Positions 1-5,399 of a DNA stretch of 7,999 nucleotides are shown piece by piece. Source of the DNA: Propionivibrio sp. (lineage in GTDB: Bacteria; Pseudomonadota; Gammaproteobacteria; Burkholderiales; Rhodocyclaceae); contig JAGNOM010000118.1 of the NCBI GenBank assembly GCA_017990155.1, positions 1-7,999 on the forward strand, read 5' to 3'. The position numbers and the translations under genes were made by a program. The notes beneath the pieces are model-generated. The model was given only the letters and a program-made list of their open reading frames with translations, had not been told where the DNA came from and made no database searches. How positions within the stretch are numbered: position 1 is the stretch's first letter; the number at the start of each line of letters is the position of its first letter.

Positions 1-592
1 GGGCGGTCAGATCGGCAGCCGAGACGCGCCCGCCGATGCCGCTGCCCGTTGTGCCGACGGCGAAATCCGTACCCGCGGCGCCCGTGGCGAACTTGCCTTC
101 GTCGATCAGCTTGAAGATATCGCGTTCGATGACGCGTCCCTTCGGGCCGGTCGGTTCGACCTGGCGCAGGTCGACGGTGTGCTTCTCGGCGGTCGCCTTG
201 GCGCGCGGCGAGATGCCGGCGATCGTGGTGGCTGCAGGAGTTGCAGGTGCGGCGGCCGCGGAGGCAACAGGGGCAGCAACCGGAGCAGCTGCAGGCGCTG
301 CTTCTGCCGGCGCAGCGGATGCACCACGCGGGTCAAGTGCACTGAAGTCCTCGCCCTTGTTCCCGATGACGCAGACGTTGGTCAGGCAAGGTACGTCGTC
401 GTTCTCCTCAAAGAAAATGGCGAGAATCTCGCCATCCACTTTCGCAGCTTCGTCAAAGGCGGCCTTGTCCGTTTCATACGTAAACAAGTCTTCTCCCGCC
501 GCGACCTTGTCGCCGACCTTCTTGTACCACTTGCCAATGATGCAGCTTTCGACCGACTGTCCCTGCCGCGGCATGATTACGGGCGTTGCCAT
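1..592 (-). CDS. 2-oxoacid dehydrogenase complex E2 (dihydrolipoamide acyltransferase), N-terminal part, cut by window edge
   Basis: This is the start of the E2 core subunit of a pyruvate-type (or acetoin-type) dehydrogenase complex, which carries acyl groups on a lipoyl arm and transfers them to CoA. Seen: 197 codons are open to the window edge with no stop. Residues 1-78 form a lipoyl domain opening MATPVIMPRQGQSVES, with the lipoylation motif ETDKA and the lipoyl lysine at residue 43. An Ala/Pro-rich linker follows (about 88-122). Residues 126-160 are a peripheral-subunit (E3)-binding domain, starting ISPRAKATAEKH and ending GPKGRVIERDI. A second GSGIGGRVSAADL half-motif sits at 183-195. 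The acyltransferase domain with its catalytic His would lie beyond the edge. The start is supported by AGGAG (601-605), 8 bases upstream. No E1 gene lies just upstream, so E2 looks first in its operon and E1/E3 may follow it. The substrate (pyruvate, acetoin or a branched-chain oxoacid) cannot be decided from this part. Confidence 0.9.
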   Translation of the reverse strand, partial: MATPVIMPRQGQSVESCIIGKWYKKVGDKVAAGEDLFTYETDKAAFDEAAKVDGEILAIFFEENDDVPCLTNVCVIGNKGEDFSALDPRGASAAPAEAAPAAAPVAAPVASAAAAPATPAATTIAGISPRAKATAEKHTVDLRQVEPTGPKGRVIERDIFKLIDEGKFATGAAGTDFAVGTTGSGIGGRVSAADLTA

Positions 593-956
593 CCGATTCT
601 CTCCTGATGATGTTTAGCGTGTCACTGTTGAACAGCGATGAGTCCTGACTCCACTCATGCGCGCTCGATTACGATCAAAACCTGTTTTTGCTTTCGCTGT
701 TTAGTCCGACCTGTTCGAGCAGCGACGCTAACACTCACACCGCGACGCCATTCTGTCCAATGAACTTTTTTCAACTGACCGATTCCTCGACGGAATACCC
801 AGACCCACAGATAACGAAACAGGTTTTCAAATGATGGCCGCCACTCTAGAACCCGATGCGACGATCGTCCTTACCTAAACGGCCAGATGACTTATCAGAG
901 TGGCGAAATGCTTCTACCGGGATTCGGTCGAGCCAAACCAGGCGCTCGCCGAGCGC
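593..956. other. 364-base non-coding region between the E2 gene and the DUF299 gene
   Basis: This stretch should hold the promoter and leader of the leftward E2 operon and the transcript end of the leftward DUF299 gene. It is visibly richer in A/T than its neighbours. I see no convincing coding sequence; the frames crossing it only extend shadows of the DUF299 gene. It contains the E2 Shine-Dalgarno site (601-605), a CTGTT-G-AACAG near-palindrome (625-635), a small GAGTC-CT-GACTC hairpin (640-651), an 11-base inverted repeat pair (677-687 and 817-827) and a GC-rich hairpin just after the DUF299 stop (942-956). I could not find a persuasive -35/-10 pair or a -24/-12 sigma-54 site for E2. Confidence 0.7.
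942..956 (-). terminator. possible weak terminator hairpin after the DUF299 gene
   Basis: On the minus strand the TAA stop (959-957) is followed at once by GCGCTC-GGC-GAGCGC, a perfect 6-bp GC-rich stem with a 3-base loop. The bases after it (CTGGTTTGG) have only a short T run, so intrinsic termination would be weak. The position directly after the stop codon is the main argument. Confidence 0.4.
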
Positions 957-1778
957 TTACTGCGCCCCGTTCGCGCGCTTGCGCAAGAGCTCGATGATCA
1001 TCGACGCCGTTTGCTCGATCGAGCGCTGGCTGACGTCGATGGTCGGCCATTCGCAGCGCAGGAAGAGACGGCGCGCGTCGCGGACTTCGGCGCGCAGGTG
1101 TTCCAGATCGGCGTACTCGGTGTGCTCATCGTCGTGCCACTCCTTCAGGCGCGCCGAGCGAACGACCGCCAGGCGCTCCGGCTTCACGGTCAGCCCGACA
1201 ATCAGCGGCTCCTTGGCGCGCAGCAACCAGGCAGGTGGCGGCACCCCGGGAACGAGCGGCACGTTGGCGGCCTTTATGCCGCGAGAGGCGAGATACATGC
1301 AGGTCGGCGTTTTGGTCGCGCGCGACACGCCGACGATGATGACGTCGGCGCCCGCGAGATCGTCGCTATTGATGCCGTCATCGTGGCCCAAGGTGTACTT
1401 CATCGCCTCGACGCGACGATAGTAGTCCTCGTCAAAGGTGTCGCCGGTACTGTTGTGGTGCTGAACCGGCGCTTCGGCGTACTCGGCCAGTCGGGTGATC
1501 AGCGGCTCGAGAGCGAACTGGAACGGAATGTGCAGCCGGCGGCAGCCTTCTTCGAGTGCCTCGCGCACATCACTGTGACTGATGCTGTGCACCACGAAAC
1601 CGGGCGCAGTGGCCAGCTCGTTGAGTATTTCGGGTATCTGGTCGAGGCGCCGCACCATCTTCCACAAGCGGCGCTTCACTTCGACGCCCTCAAGCTGCGC
1701 CAGCGAGTTGCGCGCCAGCATCTCGATCAGCTCGCCCGAAGCGTGCGAGACGAGATACATGACGATTGTCCGGCTCAT
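957..1778 (-). CDS. DUF299-family pyruvate phosphate dikinase regulatory protein (bifunctional ADP-dependent kinase / Pi-dependent pyrophosphorylase)
   Basis: Family members inactivate pyruvate phosphate dikinase (or PEP synthase) by ADP-dependent phosphorylation of a threonine, and reactivate it by phosphorolysis, so they switch the pyruvate-PEP step in the cytoplasm. Seen: 273 residues, the usual family length. The conserved segment RRVEAMKYTLGHDDG (121-135) is followed by the nucleotide-binding P-loop-like motif GVSRATKTP (150-158) and the family stretch RGIKAANVPLVPG (166-178). The TKTP form with RGIKxANxPLVP resembles the dikinase-type (PDRP) members more than the PEP-synthase type (GKTP), so the dikinase is the likelier target; this subtype call is from memory. 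The start ATG lies 7 bases after the stop of the dehydrogenase gene, with only a weak GGTGA formed by that gene's last codons, suggesting translational coupling. No dikinase gene is in the window. Confidence 0.92.
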   Translation of the reverse strand: MSRTIVMYLVSHASGELIEMLARNSLAQLEGVEVKRRLWKMVRRLDQIPEILNELATAPGFVVHSISHSDVREALEEGCRRLHIPFQFALEPLITRLAEYAEAPVQHHNSTGDTFDEDYYRRVEAMKYTLGHDDGINSDDLAGADVIIVGVSRATKTPTCMYLASRGIKAANVPLVPGVPPPAWLLRAKEPLIVGLTVKPERLAVVRSARLKEWHDDEHTEYADLEHLRAEVRDARRLFLRCEWPTIDVSQRSIEQTASMIIELLRKRANGAQ

Positions 1779-1785
1779 GCCACGG

Positions 1786-2538
1786 TCACCGGTGATAGCC
1801 GCCGTCGAGGCGCAGCACGCTGCCGTTGATCATCACATTCTTGAGCACATGCAGCACCAGCATGGCGAACTCCGCCGGATCGCCGAATCGATGCGGGAAG
1901 GGAATCTGATGCGCCAGACGCGAATCGAGGTTCTTTTCCATGTGGAACAGCGTCTGCGTACCGAACAGTCCCGGCGCGATGCCGACCACGCGGATACCCA
2001 GCGGACCGAGTTCGCGAGCCGCCGGCAGGATCATGCTGATGACGCCGCCCTTGGACGCCGCGTAGGCCGCTTCGCCGATCTGGCCTTCGTAGGCCGACAC
2101 CGACGCTGTCGACACGATGACACCGCGCTCGCCGCTCGGCATCGGCGACAGCGTCGCCATGTCGGCCGCGGCCAGACGCATCATGTTGAAGGTCGAGATC
2201 AGATTGACTTCGACGAGCTGGCGAAAACTCTCCAGCGACATCGGCCCCTTGTCGCCGAAAATCGGCTCGAAATGGCCGCGACCAACGCAATGCACCAGCA
2301 CGCGCGCCGCACCGTTGATCGCGCGCGCCTCCGCAATCGCCTTCTCCGCCGCCTCGGCATTGGCCACGTCGCAGTGGATGGCATGCGCCCCGATCTCCTC
2401 GGCCACCTTTCGCACGCCCTCCGCGTCGATATCGATGACCGTCACCTTGGCCCCCGCCTCCACCAGATAGCGCGCCGTTTCTGCACCCAGCCCCGATGCC
2501 GCCCCGGTCACGACGGCCGGGCATTCCCAAAGATCCAT
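1786..2538 (-). CDS. short-chain dehydrogenase, 3-hydroxyacyl-CoA dehydrogenase type II-like
   Basis: This is an NAD(P)-dependent oxidoreductase of the classical SDR family. The overall sequence (GPMSLESFRQLVEVNLISTFNM; TASVSAYEGQIGEAAYAASKGG) resembles HSD10-like 3-hydroxyacyl-CoA / 2-methyl-3-hydroxybutyryl-CoA dehydrogenases, so a role in acyl-CoA oxidation is likely but the substrate is unproven. Seen: 250 residues, normal for the family. The cofactor motif TGAASGLG is at 11-18, Asp36 and Asp38 at the end of beta2 favour NAD, and the catalytic set is Asn112, Ser146, Tyr159 and Lys163 (YAASK). The usual NAG motif reads HCVG (83-86), which is atypical. I chose the ATG at 2538 because AGGAG (2550-2546) lies 7 bases upstream; a start 18 codons earlier has no such support and would add a tail before beta1. 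It is followed after 7 bases by the DUF299 gene, so the two are probably co-transcribed. Confidence 0.9.
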   Translation of the reverse strand: MDLWECPAVVTGAASGLGAETARYLVEAGAKVTVIDIDAEGVRKVAEEIGAHAIHCDVANAEAAEKAIAEARAINGAARVLVHCVGRGHFEPIFGDKGPMSLESFRQLVEVNLISTFNMMRLAAADMATLSPMPSGERGVIVSTASVSAYEGQIGEAAYAASKGGVISMILPAARELGPLGIRVVGIAPGLFGTQTLFHMEKNLDSRLAHQIPFPHRFGDPAEFAMLVLHVLKNVMINGSVLRLDGGYHR

Positions 2539-2545
2539 GGTCTGA

Positions 2546-2550
2546 CTCCT
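2546..2550 (-). promoter_or_regulatory. Shine-Dalgarno site that fixes the dehydrogenase start
   Basis: AGGAG on the minus strand stands 7 bases before the ATG at 2538. It decides between this start and an upstream in-frame ATG at 2592 that lacks a comparable site. Confidence 0.75.
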
Positions 2551-2594
2551 GAATCCGCTCTGGCCGTCGCCGAGTCGGTTAATTGTTCTCAAGA

Positions 2595-2687
2595 AGGTCC
2601 GCCGCTGTTCTCGCTCTTCTCTGTCAGCAGCCCTCCAATCTCGCGTATCAGCTCAAGTCATGCAACTGCTTGTTCAACGGCGGACCT
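2595..2687. repeat. 10-bp perfect inverted repeat spanning the 3' end of the DUF1349 gene
   Basis: AGGTCCGCCG at 2595-2604 is matched by its exact complement CGGCGGACCT at 2678-2687; the similarity extends to 13 of 16 bases. One arm codes for residues near the DUF1349 C-terminus, the other lies in the spacer before the dehydrogenase gene. In mRNA the arms could pair around the stop codon with a loop of about 73 bases. It has no poly-T tract. Function unknown; it may be chance. Confidence 0.45.
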
Positions 2688-3268
2688 AGCTGCCAATCCG
2701 AAAAACTCACCTTCAGCCCACCTCTTTCGGGAGAGCAGATCATCGGGCCTACTGTGTAAGAACTCGAAACCGGAAATGGACAAAGCCGCATCAACGCCCA
2801 GGTATTGCTATCGCTTGAGACCTGCAATCGAAGCACGCCCTCTTTCACCGTGGCCCTGATCCAGAAATTCTCCGGATTCCCTTCATAGGGATTCGTGGCC
2901 CAGTCGGATTGACCATTGGTCACCACACTGCTCAGCATCGCGCGCCCGTCCGACAGTTCGATCCCGGCCTTCATCCAGTGCGTCTCATCGACCCGGACCA
3001 TAATGCCGGCCTGGTCGTAAAGCTCCTTGAATTGCCCTTGCACGCGAAGCTGTGCAGTGAAATCTCCGTCCGTCTGGAACCCGTAAAAGTGCCCGGAATC
3101 GCGCTTGAAACCGTAGTAGGTTTCCTGCCAGAAATCTGAACCGGCGTCCGTAACAACGTGAAGACCAGCACCGTCAGTGACGAAATCTTGCGGTTGATTC
3201 AACCAACGACCGCCGGAAAAAACCGGAAAAACCGGGGACAGACCACGTTTTCCGTCCATATCTACCAT
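2648..3268 (-). CDS. DUF1349 domain protein (concanavalin-like fold), function unknown
   Basis: The family is a jelly-roll (concanavalin A-like) domain found in bacteria and fungi, with no established biochemical role that I can name with confidence. Seen: 206 residues; the recognisable domain starts at about residue 20 (GRWLNQP) and runs to the end. It has the family blocks TDAGSDFWQETYYGF (40-54), YDQAGIMVRVDETHWMKAGIE (84-104), SDWATNP (121-127), VGPMICSPERGGLKVSFSDW (173-192) and a typical LHDLS ending, so the domain appears complete. Residues 1-19 do not look like the family and are encoded largely by a palindromic repeat-like element. The start at 3268 overlaps the stop of the response regulator gene by 7 bases, with AAGGTGA just upstream, suggesting coupled translation; an ATG at 3259 is an alternative. 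Its base composition is lower in GC than its neighbours (2761-2820 counts to 50%, against 60% for 5761-5820), which hints at separate ancestry. No signal peptide or membrane segment is seen. Confidence 0.85.
   Translation of the reverse strand: MVDMDGKRGLSPVFPVFSGGRWLNQPQDFVTDGAGLHVVTDAGSDFWQETYYGFKRDSGHFYGFQTDGDFTAQLRVQGQFKELYDQAGIMVRVDETHWMKAGIELSDGRAMLSSVVTNGQSDWATNPYEGNPENFWIRATVKEGVLRLQVSSDSNTWALMRLCPFPVSSSYTVGPMICSPERGGLKVSFSDWQLGPPLNKQLHDLS
3213..3253. repeat. palindromic repeat-like element inside the start of the DUF1349 gene
   Basis: On the plus strand CCGGAAAAAA, CCGGAAAAA and CCGGGG follow in tandem, and then GACAGACCACGTTTTCC. GGAAAA (3225-3230) and TTTTCC (3248-3253) can pair, with a GACAGACCA-containing loop. 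I recall the core GGGGACAGACCACGTTTTC as a recurrent intergenic motif in proteobacterial genomes, often near IS200-like REP-associated transposases. That is recollection, not a search. Only one copy is present in this window. Confidence 0.5.
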
Positions 3269-3639
3269 CCCATCACCTTCTTGATCTGCGCCCGCAATTG
3301 TTCCGGACGGAATGGCTTGATGATGAAACCCGAGATTCCGAGCGCGACCGCGTTCAGGACGTCCTGCTTCCCCGCTCCGACGGCGAGCATGAGGATGACG
3401 GGCAAGGACTTGAGCTTCTCGTCGGCACGCACGGCGTGCATCAGGTCGGTGCCGTTCATGCCGGGCATGTCGGTGTCGCTGATCATCAGGTCGTAGCTGC
3501 GGGATTGCAGCCTTCTGAGCGCGTCGGTGCCGTTGGTGGCCTGATCGATGGTGAGGTCGGTGCGGTTACAGGAGAGCAATAGTTGCAGGACGGCCGTGCG
3601 TACGTTGGCCTGGTCGTCGACGATAAGGATGTGCGCCAT
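3262..3639 (-). CDS. single-domain response regulator (CheY-like receiver)
   Basis: This is a receiver-only phosphorelay protein of 125 residues with no output domain, so it would act by protein-protein contact. Seen: the acidic pair Asp8-Asp9 (ILIVDD), the phosphoacceptor Asp55 in ISDTDMPGMNG, and the conserved Lys108 in IIKPF. The switch Thr/Ser that normally follows beta4 is absent: the stretch reads LPVILMLAVGAG, giving Leu85/Ala86. I chose the ATG at 3639 because GGAGG (3648-3644) lies 4 bases upstream and MAHILIVDD is the usual receiver opening. The longer reading to 3717 would run through the promoter -35 box. The DUF1349 gene overlaps its stop, so the two form a unit. No partner histidine kinase is in the window, so the pathway is unknown. 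Confidence 0.92.
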   Translation of the reverse strand: MAHILIVDDQANVRTAVLQLLLSCNRTDLTIDQATNGTDALRRLQSRSYDLMISDTDMPGMNGTDLMHAVRADEKLKSLPVILMLAVGAGKQDVLNAVALGISGFIIKPFRPEQLRAQIKKVMGW

Positions 3640-3664
3640 GCGTCCTCCGGGGATTCCATTCAAG

Positions 3665-3680
3665 AGGCATTTCGATGCCT
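3665..3680 (-). promoter_or_regulatory. hairpin in the 5' leader of the response regulator transcript
   Basis: AGGCAT-CGAA-ATGCCT on the minus strand gives a 6-bp stem with a 4-base loop. It lies immediately downstream of the predicted start point (about 3682), so the mRNA would begin almost directly with a hairpin. Such 5' stems can slow decay; that role is inference. Confidence 0.45.
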
Positions 3681-3688
3681 GGAGAGGC

Positions 3689-3717
3689 ACTATCCCTGCC
3701 CCGGAAAGCCTTGTCAA
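3689..3717 (-). promoter_or_regulatory. sigma-70 promoter for the response regulator / DUF1349 unit
   Basis: Read on the minus strand, TTGACA (3717-3712) is a perfect -35 box. It is followed by exactly 17 bases and GATAGT (3694-3689), a 4-of-6 match to the -10 consensus. The predicted start point near 3682 gives a leader of about 43 bases to the ATG at 3639. Confidence 0.75.
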
Positions 3718-3893
3718 CGCGGGTTATCCGCCGACTACCTAGGCTGTCTTCACTGAAATACCACTGCACATCGACTTCGGTTCGACTTGCGTCTTTTCGC
3801 CAAACAAGCACTTTATCTGGCAGATTTTGTAAGGTTGTGTAACAGCGATCGACCGAAGATGCGTCCATCGCAATCACTTTCAATTCCTGCCAA

Positions 3894-5360
3894 ATGGACA
3901 CATTCGTTGCTGCCGTCGATCTGGGTGCCTCAAGCGGACGCGTGCTGCTCGCCTGCCTGGGCGCCGCGCGCGAGACGCTCAGCATCGAGGAGGTGCACCG
4001 CTTCGACAACGGCTTTGTGAATCGCGACGGCCACGATTGCTGGGACGTCGACGATCTGGTCGCACAAATCAACGTCGGGCTGGAGCGCATCGTCGATCGT
4101 GGCATCAAGCTCGCCTCCGTCGGTGTCGATACGTGGGCCGTCGATTTCGTGCTGCTCGACGCAGACGGCAAGATGCTTGGCCAACCCGTTGCCTACCGCG
4201 ACCACCGCACCGACGGCGTCATGGACGAGGTGTTCAAGACGATCCCGCGCGAAAAGCTCTATGAGCGCACCGGAATCGCCTTCCTGCAATTCAACACGAT
4301 CTACCAGCTCGTCGCGCTGATGCGCGAGAACCCGGACTGGCTGCCGCGCGCGCGCACGCTGCTCTTGATGCCCGACTACCTGCAATACCGCCTGTGTGGT
4401 ACGCAGTCATGCGAGACGACGAACGCCAGTACGAGCCAGCTGATCTCGGTCAAGACAAAATCCTGGGATATCGACTTGCTGCGCAGCCTCGGCATTCCGC
4501 TGCACTGGTTTTTACCCTTGACCCAGCCCGGCACCGTCATCGGCGAGTGGGTCTCCCCGAACGGGAGCCGGGTCAAGGTCATCACGCCGGCGACGCATGA
4601 CACGGCCTCCGCCGTGCTCGCCGTGCCGCTGGAAGATGAAGACTCGGTCTATATCAGCTCGGGCACCTGGTCGCTGATGGGCATTGAGAGCGATGTTCCC
4701 TATTGCGACGAGCGCGCGCTGGCCGCCAACTTCACCAATGAAGGCGGCGTCGACGGCACCTATCGCGTGCTCAAGAACATCATGGGACTGTGGCTGATCC
4801 AGCGCCTGCGAGACACTTATCCCGATCTTTCGTTTGCCGACCTCGTCGCCCAGGCCGAAAGTGCCACGCCGTTCGCTTACCTGATCAATCCGAACGACGA
4901 CCGATTCCTGAACCCGTCTTCGATGAAGCAGGCGATCGCCGAGTACTGCCGCGAAACGAATCAAGGCGCGCCGCAGAGTGCGGGCGAGTTTGCTCGCTGC
5001 ATCTTCGAGAGCCTCGCCTTCCTCTACCGCCAGACGCTCGAAGCGCTCACCACGCTCGCCGGCCGCCAGTACAAGCGCATCCACATCGTCGGCGGCGGCA
5101 GCAAAAATGACTTCCTGAACCAGCTGTGCGCCGATTTCTGCCGGCTGCCAGTCTTCACCGGCCCGATCGAAGCCTCGGCGCTCGGCAACATCACCTGCCA
5201 GCTGCGCGCCCTCGGCCAACTGGCAGACCGCAAGGCGATTCGCACTCTGATTCGCAAAGAATTTTCCGGACAAACGCTGCAACCCCGAACCGAGTACGCC
5301 GAGAGCATCGAGCAGCACTGGCTTCGTTTCCAAGGACTCGGCCAAACGCGTCCGGCCTGA
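3894..5360 (+). CDS. rhaB: rhamnulokinase
   Basis: RhaB phosphorylates L-rhamnulose with ATP to L-rhamnulose 1-phosphate, the second step of the phosphorylated rhamnose pathway, in the cytoplasm. Seen: 488 residues (the E. coli enzyme is about 489) with FGGY-kinase features throughout. The N-terminal phosphate-binding motif DLGASSGR is at 9-16, GVDTWAVDFVLLD at 77-89, YRDHRTDG at 101-108, and HDTASAV at 235-241 with the presumed catalytic base Asp236. The adenosine-side motif SSGTWSLMG is at 255-263, the family block NEGGVDGTYRVLKNIMGLW at 282-300, and HIVGGGSKNDFLNQL at 397-411. The ATG is the only ATG, GTG or TTG codon after an in-frame stop at 3840, yet no Shine-Dalgarno sequence precedes it (TTCAATTCCTGCCAA), unlike rhaA and rhaS. 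First gene of the rha operon; rhaA follows after 39 bases. Confidence 0.97.
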   Translation: MDTFVAAVDLGASSGRVLLACLGAARETLSIEEVHRFDNGFVNRDGHDCWDVDDLVAQINVGLERIVDRGIKLASVGVDTWAVDFVLLDADGKMLGQPVAYRDHRTDGVMDEVFKTIPREKLYERTGIAFLQFNTIYQLVALMRENPDWLPRARTLLLMPDYLQYRLCGTQSCETTNASTSQLISVKTKSWDIDLLRSLGIPLHWFLPLTQPGTVIGEWVSPNGSRVKVITPATHDTASAVLAVPLEDEDSVYISSGTWSLMGIESDVPYCDERALAANFTNEGGVDGTYRVLKNIMGLWLIQRLRDTYPDLSFADLVAQAESATPFAYLINPNDDRFLNPSSMKQAIAEYCRETNQGAPQSAGEFARCIFESLAFLYRQTLEALTTLAGRQYKRIHIVGGGSKNDFLNQLCADFCRLPVFTGPIEASALGNITCQLRALGQLADRKAIRTLIRKEFSGQTLQPRTEYAESIEQHWLRFQGLGQTRPA

Positions 5361-5399
5361 TCAACAGACTCACTACCCCACACCAGAAGGAGCCGCCCC

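Larger units (their letters stand above)
3640..3893. other. divergent intergenic region between the response regulator and the rha operon
   Basis: These 254 bases must hold the leftward regulator promoter (3689-3717) and the rightward promoter and control sites of the rha operon. The half next to rhaB (about 3740-3893) is richer in A/T. CTTCGGT (3775-3781) and ACCGAAG (3852-3858) form a distant 7-base inverted repeat that could be an operator pair or chance. I found no -35/-10 pair for rhaB that I would defend. An open minus-strand frame crosses the region but has no start signal or recognisable similarity. Confidence 0.65.

Noticed and set aside
36..617. Plus-strand 193-codon frame at the left end
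   Set aside because: It is antisense to the E2 lipoyl and E3-binding domains.
900..1829. Plus-strand open frame of 309 codons
   Set aside because: It is antisense to the DUF299 gene, whose motifs are unmistakable, and has low-complexity Arg/Ala-rich composition.
1582..2859. Plus-strand open frame of 425 codons
   Set aside because: It lies opposite the dehydrogenase and part of two other clear genes, is Arg/His-rich as antisense frames of GC-rich genes are, and has no motif or ribosome site.
3262..3717. Longer response regulator start at 3717
   Set aside because: It would add 26 residues before a canonical receiver opening and would place the start inside the -35 box; the 3639 start has GGAGG.
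3787..3818. Possible rhaB promoter TTGCGT ... TTATCT
   Set aside because: The spacing is 20 bases, too long for a good sigma-70 promoter, and both boxes are weak.
3775..3858. CTTCGGT / ACCGAAG pair as a rha operator
   Set aside because: A 7-base inverted pair over this distance is not rare enough to call; kept only as a remark in the region entry.
3566..4171. Minus-strand 201-codon frame crossing the divergent promoter region
   Set aside because: It overlaps the rhaB N-terminus and the receiver promoter, its N-terminal part is Ser/Arg-rich, and it shows no family resemblance. The less biased middle (3740-3893) simply reflects A/T-richer non-coding DNA.
4512..5345. Minus-strand open frame of 277 codons inside rhaB
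   Set aside because: It is a shadow of rhaB, with biased composition and no recognisable domain.
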